Source: Chlorobiaceae bacterium (lineage in GTDB: Bacteria > Bacteroidota > Chlorobiia > Chlorobiales > Chlorobiaceae). Taken from it: DNA of 64,000 nucleotides. Every line of letters begins with the position of its first letter. The stretch's first letter is position 1. The notes beneath the pieces were generated by a model, which searched no databases, was not told the DNA's origin, and saw only the letters and a program-made list of their open reading frames with translations. Location of the stretch: positions 1 through 64,000 of the forward strand of contig JABDHK010000036.1 of assembly GCA_012972835.1 (NCBI GenBank). The letters run 5' to 3'. Both the position numbers and the translations under genes were made by a program. Below are positions 8,138 to 15,181 of the stretch, piece by piece.

Positions 8138-8734
8138 TTATAATTGTCTCAAATAATAAACTCCGGAAGCCCCTGTAAACACAAAACTGAAAACACTGGC
8201 AATACCTGAGAGAGTTATGCCCTTTTCTGGAACAATTATAGTGTCATTTGGTTTTAAAGCTATAAATGATGATCGATCACCTGTCTTGTAATACTTCTTC
8301 AGATCTATGATATAGGCATCTTTCCCCTTTTTATCAGGTTCCTGACGAGCAACAAGTACCTGTGTAAGATTTGCATTATCCTTTACCCCACCAACAAGAG
8401 CAAGGATTGAAGGAAAATCAACCTTTTCCCTCACCACTATCGGACCCTGCCTGTTGACCTGCCCGAGGACGTTGATGATCATAAGAATATTGCCGTTGTC
8501 ATCAGTAAAATAGGAGTCCTGGTCCAAGGGATAATCCGGCCCTCCGAGTGGATTGTAGTCAGCATGGAGAGATGACTGTTGATTAGAAGGCAGTGCAGGA
8601 AGTGGTGACGACAGGGTTGAAGAACCTCCTGATGAGTAACCGCCTGTATCAGCAAATAGCTGGCTGCTCATGCAGGCAAACATCACAGACTGCACAATAA
8701 GGGTGATTACCGAAAATCTTTTTAAGAAGCGCAT
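8138..8734 (-). CDS. Wza-like polysaccharide export protein with SLBB domain
   Basis: 198 residues with an N-terminal signal peptide (VITLIVQSVMFACMSSQLFA). No clear lipobox is placed at the cleavage site, although FACMSS contains a cysteine. The SLBB-type core reads ILMIINVLGQVNRQGPIVVR...FPSILALVGGVKDNANLTQV, then IDLKKYY...LKPNDTIIVPEKG, typical of polysaccharide export proteins, and the end has a hydrophobic stretch (IASVFSFVFTGASGVYYL) that could be the outer-membrane helix. It is shorter than Wza (about 380) and lacks the poly-export domain, so it may be an accessory partner. It precedes the wzc-like gene by 19 bases. Confidence 0.8.
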   Translation of the reverse strand: MRFLKRFSVITLIVQSVMFACMSSQLFADTGGYSSGGSSTLSSPLPALPSNQQSSLHADYNPLGGPDYPLDQDSYFTDDNGNILMIINVLGQVNRQGPIVVREKVDFPSILALVGGVKDNANLTQVLVARQEPDKKGKDAYIIDLKKYYKTGDRSSFIALKPNDTIIVPEKGITLSGIASVFSFVFTGASGVYYLRQL

Positions 8735-9070
8735 AATCGACTTGTTAATTGAGACACTAAATTAAAACGCAACATTATCTAACAACCTTTTCTTCCAGTT
8801 GCATGAGCACTAATTTAAAACGCTAAGAGAGTTTACTGCCCGCAAAAAGAAAAATAATTAATAGCTAATTTTAGTGTACTTTAAGCTCATCACAACCTCT
8901 ACATCACTGAACAGCAAGGGGTACTTTGTTCAAATATAAGAATTTTCACTAATTTATCAACACATGCAATTTGCATTCTCGGTTAATATCATTTACAATT
9001 TTTATTCCGGCTTGCACAATATTAGCGTAAGCACTAAAAAATTAGTTCAATATTTCCGGGGCTTTTCGCT
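8735..9070. promoter_or_regulatory. Intergenic region with short repeats upstream of the polysaccharide genes
   Basis: 336 AT-rich bases with no ORF. ACTAAATTAAAACGC at 8756-8770 recurs with one change at 8809-8823, and an inverted repeat ATGCAA-T-TTGCAT lies at 8964-8976. It must hold the minus-strand promoter for 8138-8734, but I cannot point to certain -35/-10 boxes. Confidence 0.35.
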
Positions 9071-10207
9071 TCATCCAAGTGCATTCTGAAGATCCTGAAT
9101 AAGGTCATTGCGATCTTCGATGCCTACTGAAAGCCTTATAATGGAATCAGTTATTCCGGCAGCCAGCCGGTGCTCACTGTCCATTGAGGCGTGGCTCATG
9201 GTTGCCGGATGCTCAATAAGAGATTCTACCCCGCCAAGGCTTTCAGCCAGCGCAAAAAGCTTTGTGGTTTTCAGCACTCTGTAGAGCTCCTCAATTGCTC
9301 CATCCAGCTCAAAGGAGACCATGCCGCCGAAGCTATGCTGCTGTTTTTTTGCCAGTTCATGCTGGGGATGGGCTGGAAGGCCTGGATAAAAGACCCGTTT
9401 TACCTTTGGGTGCTGCTCAAGAAACTCTGCTACGGCAAGTGCATTCCGTTCATGCTCACGCATCCGTACCACAAGAGTCTTGATGCCGCGCAGTACCAAC
9501 CAACAATCGAAAGGCTGAGCACAGGTACCAAGGGCGTTGACAAGAAATTTCAGACGGCTGTCGAGATCTTCACTGTTTGAAAGCACAGCTCCGCCAACCA
9601 CATCGGAGTGGCCGTTGAGGTACTTGGTGGTTGAGTGAACCACTATATCGGCACCAAGCTCAAATGGCTTCTGGCCATAAGGGGAGAGAAAGGTATTGTC
9701 AACAATGGTTAAAAGGCCTCTCTCTTTTGCAAGAGCCGATACTGCTGCTATATCAACCAGGTTCAGAAGTGGATTGGAGGGGGTTTCAACCCATATTGCC
9801 TTGGTATTGGCGTTCACAAAGGGAAGAAGATTGGCTGCTTCCTGCAGATTGACAAAGTGCACCTTGATACCGAAATGCTCTTCAACGGTCTTCATCAGCC
9901 TTGAGGTACCGCCATAACAGTCGTCAGTAGAGATAATCTCGTCTCCTGAACGGAAGAGGTTGAGCGTTGTTGTGATTGCGGCCATACCTGTTGTTACGGC
10001 TACAGCCGAAGTACATCCTTCGAGTGCGCAGAGGCTGTCCTCAAGCGCTTTGCGTGTGGGATTGCCGCTTCTTGTATAGTCAAATCCACGATGTTTTCCG
10101 ATATCCTCGAAGACAAAGGTGGATGATTGGTAAATCGGGGTCATAATGGCGCCGTATGCCTTGTCGGGGGATACACCGGCGTGTATGGTGTCAGTCTGAA
10201 AACTCAT
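9071..10207 (-). CDS. metB: Cystathionine gamma-synthase / gamma-lyase family PLP enzyme
   Basis: 378 residues from the ATG at 10205-10207 (SFQTDTIHAGVSPDKAYGAI); an upstream GTG at 10247 would add 14 unlikely residues and start inside a palindrome. The family shows YQSSTFVF, DYTRSGNPTRKALE, the PLP lysine in STTKYLNGHSDVVGG, and the end ESLGGVESLIEHPATMSH. These enzymes join O-acyl-homoserine and cysteine to give cystathionine, or cleave cystathionine. With metX in the same window a synthase role in methionine synthesis fits, but lyase cannot be excluded by eye. Confidence 0.85.
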   Translation of the reverse strand: MSFQTDTIHAGVSPDKAYGAIMTPIYQSSTFVFEDIGKHRGFDYTRSGNPTRKALEDSLCALEGCTSAVAVTTGMAAITTTLNLFRSGDEIISTDDCYGGTSRLMKTVEEHFGIKVHFVNLQEAANLLPFVNANTKAIWVETPSNPLLNLVDIAAVSALAKERGLLTIVDNTFLSPYGQKPFELGADIVVHSTTKYLNGHSDVVGGAVLSNSEDLDSRLKFLVNALGTCAQPFDCWLVLRGIKTLVVRMREHERNALAVAEFLEQHPKVKRVFYPGLPAHPQHELAKKQQHSFGGMVSFELDGAIEELYRVLKTTKLFALAESLGGVESLIEHPATMSHASMDSEHRLAAGITDSIIRLSVGIEDRNDLIQDLQNALG

Positions 10208-10243
10208 GGATAGTTCGGTTAACACATTAAAAATGAAGAGGGT

Positions 10244-10259
10244 ATTCACAATTGTGAAT
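10244..10259. promoter_or_regulatory. Perfect 16-base palindrome upstream of metB
   Basis: ATTCACAATTGTGAAT is identical to its reverse complement and lies 36 bases upstream of the chosen metB ATG. It is a plausible operator for a dimeric regulator; which one is unknown. Confidence 0.4.
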
Positions 10260-10313
10260 GTAAAACATCACCGCGAATAATACAACAACAGCAGAATGAA
10301 ATATACCGCAAGG

Positions 10314-11510
10314 TTACACAAGAAGAGGTAACACCTTGTCGGCAATAACTTTTCCGATTGCCAGCGATGCCGTTGCGGCTGGTGAGGGGGCATTGCAAAC
10401 GTGGATGATGTTGCCATGGAGTCGAATGTCGAAATCGTCAAGCAGATTGCCTGCACGATCACAGGCTTGTGCACGAATACCTGCCTCTCCGACTTCAAGA
10501 TGCTCGGCCTGAATTTCAGGAATAAGTTTCTGCAGCGCTGCAGTAAATGCATGTTTGCTGAAAGAGCGGTGATATTCGCCCATGGCGGTACGCCAGTGCT
10601 TTGCGGCTACTTTTCGGAATCCAGGCCAGGAGAGTGCTTCCCATGTATCCTGCAGATTAAAATCTGTTTTCAGATAGGCTTCACGGCCCAAAGCAAAGAC
10701 GGCATTAGGGCCGCACTCCACTCCCCCTCCGATCATTTGGGTGAAGTGAACCCCAAGAAAAGGAAAGGCAGGATCGGGTACGGGATAGATCAAATGATTG
10801 ACCAGTTTTGGCGCAGATGCTTTGAGCTGATAATACTCCCCTCGAAAAGGGAGAATGCGCAACGGCAAGGCTGGCTCTGTCAGGCGGGCTAATCTGTCGG
10901 ATTGAAGGCCAGCACAGGCAACCGCAGCTTTTGCTCTCCAGGTGCGTGATTTTCCAATGATTTCGACCCGATTACTCTGAGGGCGGATAGCACATACAGG
11001 CTCACCGAGAATAATTTCCGCGCCCATGCCCGTCAGCTTTTCCGAATACTTTATTGAGACTGTGGTATAGTCAACAATTCCGGCCTGTGGAACAAAGAGC
11101 CCGCGGATACCCTGGCAGTGGGGTTCAATGTCACGGATTTCGGCTGGTGATAGATATCGAAGGCCGCTGAGGCCGTTTGCTGCTCCCCTGCGATTGAGCT
11201 CTTCTAACCTTGGCAGTTCTGCCTCAGTGGTTGCCACAACGATTTTACCGCAAATTTCATAGGGAATATGTTCACGGTTACAGAATTCAAGCAACTGCTC
11301 TCGTCCCACACGGCAATTCACAGCTTTCAGTGAACCTGGCTTGTAGTATAACCCCGAGTGAATGACGCCACTATTGTGACCGGTCTGGTGCTGAGCAAGC
11401 TTCTGCTCTTTTTCAATGAGAACCAGCCGGGTGCCCGGACGTGACTGCATGATGGAGAGTGCCGTTGAGAGGCCAAGGATTCCGCCACCGATTACTATAA
11501 CATCATTCAT
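10314..11510 (-). CDS. lhgO: L-2-hydroxyglutarate oxidase/dehydrogenase (LhgO type)
   Basis: 398 residues. FAD-binding Rossmann motif at the start (DVIVIGGGILGLSTALSIMQ), then QTGHNSGVIHSGLYYKPGSL, strongly conserved in LhgO/YgaF, and GIRAQACDRAGNLLDDFDI near the end. The family oxidises L-2-hydroxyglutarate, a side product of malate dehydrogenase, to 2-oxoglutarate and passes electrons to the membrane quinone pool. Its ATG (11508-11510) overlaps the stop of the ParE-like toxin gene by 4 bases, so it may be translated by coupling from the toxin-antitoxin operon. Confidence 0.85.
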   Translation of the reverse strand: MNDVIVIGGGILGLSTALSIMQSRPGTRLVLIEKEQKLAQHQTGHNSGVIHSGLYYKPGSLKAVNCRVGREQLLEFCNREHIPYEICGKIVVATTEAELPRLEELNRRGAANGLSGLRYLSPAEIRDIEPHCQGIRGLFVPQAGIVDYTTVSIKYSEKLTGMGAEIILGEPVCAIRPQSNRVEIIGKSRTWRAKAAVACAGLQSDRLARLTEPALPLRILPFRGEYYQLKASAPKLVNHLIYPVPDPAFPFLGVHFTQMIGGGVECGPNAVFALGREAYLKTDFNLQDTWEALSWPGFRKVAAKHWRTAMGEYHRSFSKHAFTAALQKLIPEIQAEHLEVGEAGIRAQACDRAGNLLDDFDIRLHGNIIHVCNAPSPAATASLAIGKVIADKVLPLLV

Positions 11511-11782
11511 CTATTCTGCGCGGTGTGGAAGATTGACAGTATAGTAATTGTTTTGTTATCTGCAGTGTAGATAACACCGTACGGCATATCGGAGAAGTAC
11601 AGCTCCCTGGTATCTGTTATTTTGCCGGGCTTTGCGCTCTGTGGATATGCGGGCAACTGCTTGGTGACCTTATTCAAAAGAGTGATGATGGTTTTTTTAG
11701 CCGCCTTTTTGCTGGTTTGGCTGATATAGGTTTCTATCTCACGAAGAGAATCCTTTGCTCCCTTAGTCAGGACAATTTTCAA
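11507..11782 (-). CDS. ParE/RelE-type toxin
   Basis: About 91 residues: KIVLTKGAKDSLREIETYIS, then SQTSKKAAKKTIITLLNKV and GVIYTADNKTITILSIFHTA, the ParE/RelE fold signature. I place the start at TTG (11780-11782) because TGGGAGG sits 6 bases upstream and the product then begins like other family members; the ATG at 11815 would add 11 atypical residues. The gene overlaps its antitoxin by 20 bases and lhgO by 4. Predicted to poison gyrase or translation when unneutralised. Confidence 0.8.
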   Translation of the reverse strand: MKIVLTKGAKDSLREIETYISQTSKKAAKKTIITLLNKVTKQLPAYPQSAKPGKITDTRELYFSDMPYGVIYTADNKTITILSIFHTAQNR

Positions 11783-12023
11783 GTTCTGCCTCCCATTCTG
11801 CAATAACATCTTCAATAGGAGTTACCCTGCCTGCTTTCATATCTTCCAATCCTCTCTGAATACTTTGAATCTGCCACTCGTTATAGTTCAGATAAGCTGA
11901 AACAGCCTCCTCCAGGACAAAGGTTTTCGTCCGTCTGGTCGCTATGGCAAGAGCCTGGAGGCGTTCATTGGTTTCTTGTGGAATTTTGAAAGTAACCTGC
12001 TGCCGTTTTGTTTTTGTTGTCAT
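11763..12023 (-). CDS. Ribbon-helix-helix (CopG-like) antitoxin
   Basis: 86 residues from the ATG at 12021-12023. QQVTFKIPQETNERLQALAI followed by ATRRTKTFVLEEAVSAYL is a ribbon-helix-helix domain; the C-terminal half (WQIQSIQRGLEDMKAGRVTP) is the usual toxin-binding tail. The frame stays open to 12353 but that part overlaps the divergent gene at 12118 and is not family-like. The Shine-Dalgarno site (GGAAGA) lies in a 13-base tandem duplication. Confidence 0.8.
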   Translation of the reverse strand: MTTKTKRQQVTFKIPQETNERLQALAIATRRTKTFVLEEAVSAYLNYNEWQIQSIQRGLEDMKAGRVTPIEDVIAEWEAELENCPD

Positions 12024-12024
12024 G

Positions 12025-12050
12025 TTGTATCTTCCGTTTGTATCTTCCGT
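12025..12050. repeat. 13-base perfect tandem duplication containing the ribosome site
   Basis: TTGTATCTTCCGT occurs twice back to back. On the minus strand each copy carries ACGGAAGATACAA, so the antitoxin gene has two successive purine-rich ribosome sites, 13 bases apart, the nearer one directly before its ATG. Confidence 0.7.
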
Positions 12051-12117
12051 TGAATGAGATCGCAACCCGATGAACTTCGTTAATATACGAATTTCGCGCG
12101 AATTTTCGATAAACAGT

Positions 12118-12396
12118 ATGCACAGAATCCGTGCTGCCCGGCCTGGAAAAACGTACCGGATCCGGTTGGTGAAAAGCAAAGCCGAGGCTTCCGCCGTACT
12201 GGCTTCAATAGGACTCACGGTATCCGATGCAGTGAGACTCATGCTGCAACGGGTTGCTACTAAAAAGGCATTACCGTTTGAGCCGCTCATTCCGAACTCC
12301 GAAACTATTGAGGCGTTAGAAGAGTGCCGTCGCGGAGGTCTAAAACAGTACAATTCTATCGAGGATTTAATACATGAGTTGCATGAGGAAAATTAG
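12118..12396 (+). CDS. RelB/DinJ-type antitoxin
   Basis: 92 residues from the ATG at 12118. KAEASAVLASIGLTVSDAVR and LMLQRVATKKALPFEPLIPN are the RelB/DinJ pattern (ribbon-helix-helix dimer plus toxin-binding tail; RRGGLKQYNSIEDLIHEL). The gene is transcribed divergently from the CopG-like antitoxin. Its toxin partner begins at 12383 inside its 3' end but is broken, so this is now an orphan antitoxin. Confidence 0.7.
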   Translation: MHRIRAARPGKTYRIRLVKSKAEASAVLASIGLTVSDAVRLMLQRVATKKALPFEPLIPNSETIEALEECRRGGLKQYNSIEDLIHELHEEN

Positions 12397-12469
12397 AGGA
12401 TCGAGCAATTTTAAACGTGACTATCGCAGGGAGAAATCAGGAATACACGGGAACCTCGGAAGGGTATAG
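12383..12469 (+). pseudogene. Truncated YafQ/RelE-like toxin
   Basis: The ATG at 12383 overlaps the antitoxin's end and opens a frame of 28 codons: MRKIRGSSNFKRDYRREKSG followed by IHGNLGRV and TAG. The first 22 residues match the YafQ N-terminus (family pattern 'R...S.FKRDYKREK.G.HG'), but members have about 90 residues. The rest, including the catalytic histidines, is gone, and the tmRNA terminator begins directly afterwards. Confidence 0.65.
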
Positions 12470-12472
12470 AAG

Positions 12473-12510
12473 AAAAAGCAAAAACCCCTGCTTTTACAGG
12501 GGTTTGCGGA
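12473..12510 (-). terminator. ssrA: Rho-independent terminator of the tmRNA gene
   Basis: On the minus strand AAACCCCTG-TAAAAG-CAGGGGTTT is followed by TTGCTTTTTC. The stem has 9 pairs and lies about 30 bases beyond the tmRNA 3' end. Confidence 0.8.
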
Positions 12511-12540
12511 GGTCTTGGAATATTACAGAACTACATTTTG

Positions 12541-12940
12541 TGGAGATGGCGGGAGTCGAACCCGCGTCCAAAACACTGCTCAATAAAGCTACCACACTCA
12601 TCTCAGGTGTTTAGTGTTTCATGAATCGTTGCTACACCTGTAAAGTCCGGTTCACTATCCCTCTTTGTGTCACCCTTCTGCCTTTTCGGGCAAAAACAGA
12701 GGGGGCTTACTTGCGCGAACCGAAGCTCAAGCGCGGGTTATGCCATCCATTGGCTTCAGAGTAAGCGCTTCCCCCAACGGACGATGGCTGATTAATTAAC
12801 TTGTGCTAATCAGGCAGCCATTGCATACGAATAATCGTCTGCATATAGAGTTGCATAGACTTCTTTAACGAGTCCATCCATGCTGAAACTCGGAGTGCAA
12901 CTTCATATCACACCTGCCCTGTCGAAAGCCTGTCATCCCC
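12541..12940 (-). ncRNA. ssrA: Transfer-messenger RNA (tmRNA)
   Basis: About 400 bases. The 5' end GGGGAUG pairs with CAUCUCC at the 3' end to form the acceptor stem, and the T-arm GGGTTCGACTCCC is present; CCA is not encoded. The tag frame lies at 12810-12842 and reads ADDYSYAMAA then TGA, the tag I recall for Chlorobium. tmRNA with SmpB rescues stalled ribosomes and marks their products for proteolysis. The exact 5' end is set from the acceptor-stem pairing. Confidence 0.95.
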
Positions 12941-12990
12941 ATTGCCGTGTTATATATACTTTTTCAAACAATAGAACAAAAAGAATTTTT

Positions 12991-13554
12991 TCAGTTTAAA
13001 CCCGGCAGTTCGGGAGCGTTGGCAATGAGCTGGTACTCTCCTCCCTTTGAACGCACTGATCGGCTCCACATTCTCTCGTAGGCATCACTGAAGATTATCT
13101 CTTTGGTAGCTTCAGCGGTATACCAGGCTCCCTCTTCAAACTCGGCTTCAAGCTGTCCGGCAGTCCAGCCGGCATAACCAAGGAAAAAGCGGATTTCTGA
13201 CGGCATCATGACACCGGTATTGATAAGAAAACTCAACTGGTTTTTGTCGCCTCCCCAGAAGAGTCCGGGAAGTATTTCAAGTGAGTCCTCGATGAGGTCG
13301 CCCCTGAGATGGAGAAAGTGCACGGTATCAACCTGAACGGGACCACCCATGTGCAGAGGTTCCTCGATATCCTCAAAACCAGCTATGGCTTCACATACCT
13401 TGAACTCCATTGGACGGTTCAGAATAAAACCAAGAGAGCCTTTTTCATTATGCTCACACATAATCAATACTGTCCGCTTGAAATTCGATTCAAGCATATT
13501 GGCTGAAGCAAGCAGAAGTTTTCCGGCTTTAAGCCTCTCAAATTCGTTTACCAT
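12991..13554 (-). CDS. UPF0301/AlgH family protein (YqgE)
   Basis: 187 residues. LKAGKLLLASANMLESNFKR then TVLIMCEHNEKGSLGFILNR, MGGPVQVDTVHFLH and FLGYAGWTAGQLEAEFEEGA are the conserved UPF0301 blocks in order. The family is widespread and linked to alginate regulation in Pseudomonas, but its biochemical role is unknown. It lies 9 bases downstream of bcp on the same strand, so the two probably share a transcript. Confidence 0.9.
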   Translation of the reverse strand: MVNEFERLKAGKLLLASANMLESNFKRTVLIMCEHNEKGSLGFILNRPMEFKVCEAIAGFEDIEEPLHMGGPVQVDTVHFLHLRGDLIEDSLEILPGLFWGGDKNQLSFLINTGVMMPSEIRFFLGYAGWTAGQLEAEFEEGAWYTAEATKEIIFSDAYERMWSRSVRSKGGEYQLIANAPELPGLN

Positions 13555-13563
13555 GCTCTTGTA

Positions 13564-14034
13564 TCATGTTTTTTGCTGCAGGTAGCTGAGTAACTCTTCG
13601 GCATGTTCGTCGGGCTTGACCTTCGGCCAAACTTTCTCTATAACTCCCTGCTCATTAATCAAATAGGTCACCCGACTGGTACCCATATATTCACGCCCCA
13701 TAAACTTTTTCTGCCCCCACACCCCATAAGCTTCAACAATGTGCTTGTCGGGATCGGCCACAAGCCGGAATGGCAGACTGAACTTTTCAGCAAACTTCTT
13801 GTGCTTGCTCTCACTGTCGACACTGACCCCGAGGATAGCTATCCCCAGCAGGTTAAAGTTAGGGAAATTATCCCGAAAAGCACAAGCCTCCTTGGTACAT
13901 CCGGGAGTATCATCCTTTGGGTAAAAATAAAGCACCACCTTGCGACCACGGTACTCCTGAAGCGAAACCAGCTTTCCCTCCTGGTCCTGAGCTGTAAAAT
14001 CAGGTGCCTGAACACCAACTTCCAGTATTGACAT
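13564..14034 (-). CDS. bcp: Thioredoxin-dependent thiol peroxidase (Bcp/PrxQ)
   Basis: 156 residues, usual family length. APDFTAQDQEGKLVSLQEYR leads to the peroxidatic-cysteine motif YPKDDTPGCTKEACAFRDNF, where the first Cys is peroxidatic and the second, five residues on, the resolving cysteine of the PrxQ type. It reduces H2O2 and organic hydroperoxides in the cytoplasm with thioredoxin, useful in an anaerobe exposed to traces of oxygen. Followed by yqgE. Confidence 0.92.
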   Translation of the reverse strand: MSILEVGVQAPDFTAQDQEGKLVSLQEYRGRKVVLYFYPKDDTPGCTKEACAFRDNFPNFNLLGIAILGVSVDSESKHKKFAEKFSLPFRLVADPDKHIVEAYGVWGQKKFMGREYMGTSRVTYLINEQGVIEKVWPKVKPDEHAEELLSYLQQKT

Positions 14035-14134
14035 AAAAATAAATAAAACTTACGCTGTTTATAGAACCTTAGATCTCTTGTCAATCAATCGCTGCAACAA
14101 AAAGTTTCTTTCTGGTGGCAGGAAATCTTTTTAT

Positions 14135-15103
14135 TCAAAGACCGGCCTTCCAGCAGGCTGCTTCATGGCCGAAGTCATAGGCAACAAGTTCCGGCTGAAC
14201 ACTACGGCAGTGTGCGTCGGCAAGGTGACAGCGCGCTGCAAACCTGCACCCGTCGGGGAGATTGACTGCGCTCGGTACATTGCCATCAATGACATGAAGT
14301 CGCTCTTTGGAAGAGCCTAACCGGGGAATAGAGTTCAGCAATCCTCTGGTATAGGGATGAAGGGGGCTCTTGAAAAGCTGTTGAACTGTGCCTTTTTCGA
14401 CCACTCTGGAGGCATACATGACAATAACCTCTTCACAAAGCTCGGCAACAACTCCAAAATCATGGGTAATAAGCAAAACACTCATCCCTGTATCGCTCTG
14501 AAGTTTGCCGATAAGATCAAGGATCTGCGCCTGAACAGTGACATCAAGGGCTGTGGTGGGCTCGTCGGCAATGAGCAGCTCGGGATTGCATGAGAGCGCC
14601 ATGGCAATCATGATGCGCTGGCGCATGCCTCCTGAAAGCTCGTGCGGATATGAGGAAAATCGTTCTGCCGGGTTCGGAATTCCAACGAGGTGCAAAAGTT
14701 CTATGGAACGCTCTTTTGCCTCTGCCTTGCCACTGTTTCGGTGAAGAAGAATCTGCTCCATGATCTGATTACCGCAGGTAAAGACCGGGTTGAGTGAGCT
14801 CATCGGCTCCTGGAAGATCATGGCAATCTCGTTGCCTCGCAGCTTGCGTACGCCCTCTTCTGAAAGCTTCAGCAGGTCACCTCCCTTCCAGAAAATTTCG
14901 CCTCCCGCAAAATAGCCGGGTGGCCTGGGGACAAGACGCATGATAGAGAGTGCTGTCACTGATTTTCCACACCCGGACTCACCGACAACGCCAAGTGTCC
15001 GATTACGGCCAAGGGAGAAGCTTACACCATCAACAGCTTTTGCAATGCCACTATCAGTTGAGTAGTATGTCCTGAGGTTTTTCAGTTCAAGAATTTTTTC
15101 CAT
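14135..15103 (-). CDS. Oligopeptide/dipeptide ABC transporter ATPase (OppD/DppD type)
   Basis: 322 residues from the ATG at 15101-15103, with GGGAAGA upstream. Walker [21 protein letters not shown] (about residue 36), signature [20 protein letters not shown], Walker [21 protein letters not shown], and the C-terminal oligopeptide-transporter extension with the Cys-rich [14 protein letters not shown] near the end. That extension defines the OppD/DppD branch. The matching permeases, binding protein and OppF are not in the window, so the substrate is unknown. Confidence 0.88.
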   Translation of the reverse strand: MEKILELKNLRTYYSTDSGIAKAVDGVSFSLGRNRTLGVVGESGCGKSVTALSIMRLVPRPPGYFAGGEIFWKGGDLLKLSEEGVRKLRGNEIAMIFQEPMSSLNPVFTCGNQIMEQILLHRNSGKAEAKERSIELLHLVGIPNPAERFSSYPHELSGGMRQRIMIAMALSCNPELLIADEPTTALDVTVQAQILDLIGKLQSDTGMSVLLITHDFGVVAELCEEVIVMYASRVVEKGTVQQLFKSPLHPYTRGLLNSIPRLGSSKERLHVIDGNVPSAVNLPDGCRFAARCHLADAHCRSVQPELVAYDFGHEAACWKAGL

Positions 15104-15181
15104 ATATAACAATCTTCCCAGACCACAAAGGGTTTAAAGGTTTCGGGATCAAAGCATGAAAATATAGTTTGCTGGCTTCAT

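Noticed and set aside
11763-12353. Long form (196 codons) of the RHH antitoxin
   Set aside because: The first 110 codons overlap the divergent RelB-like gene, lack family character, and a good ribosome site precedes the internal ATG at 12023.
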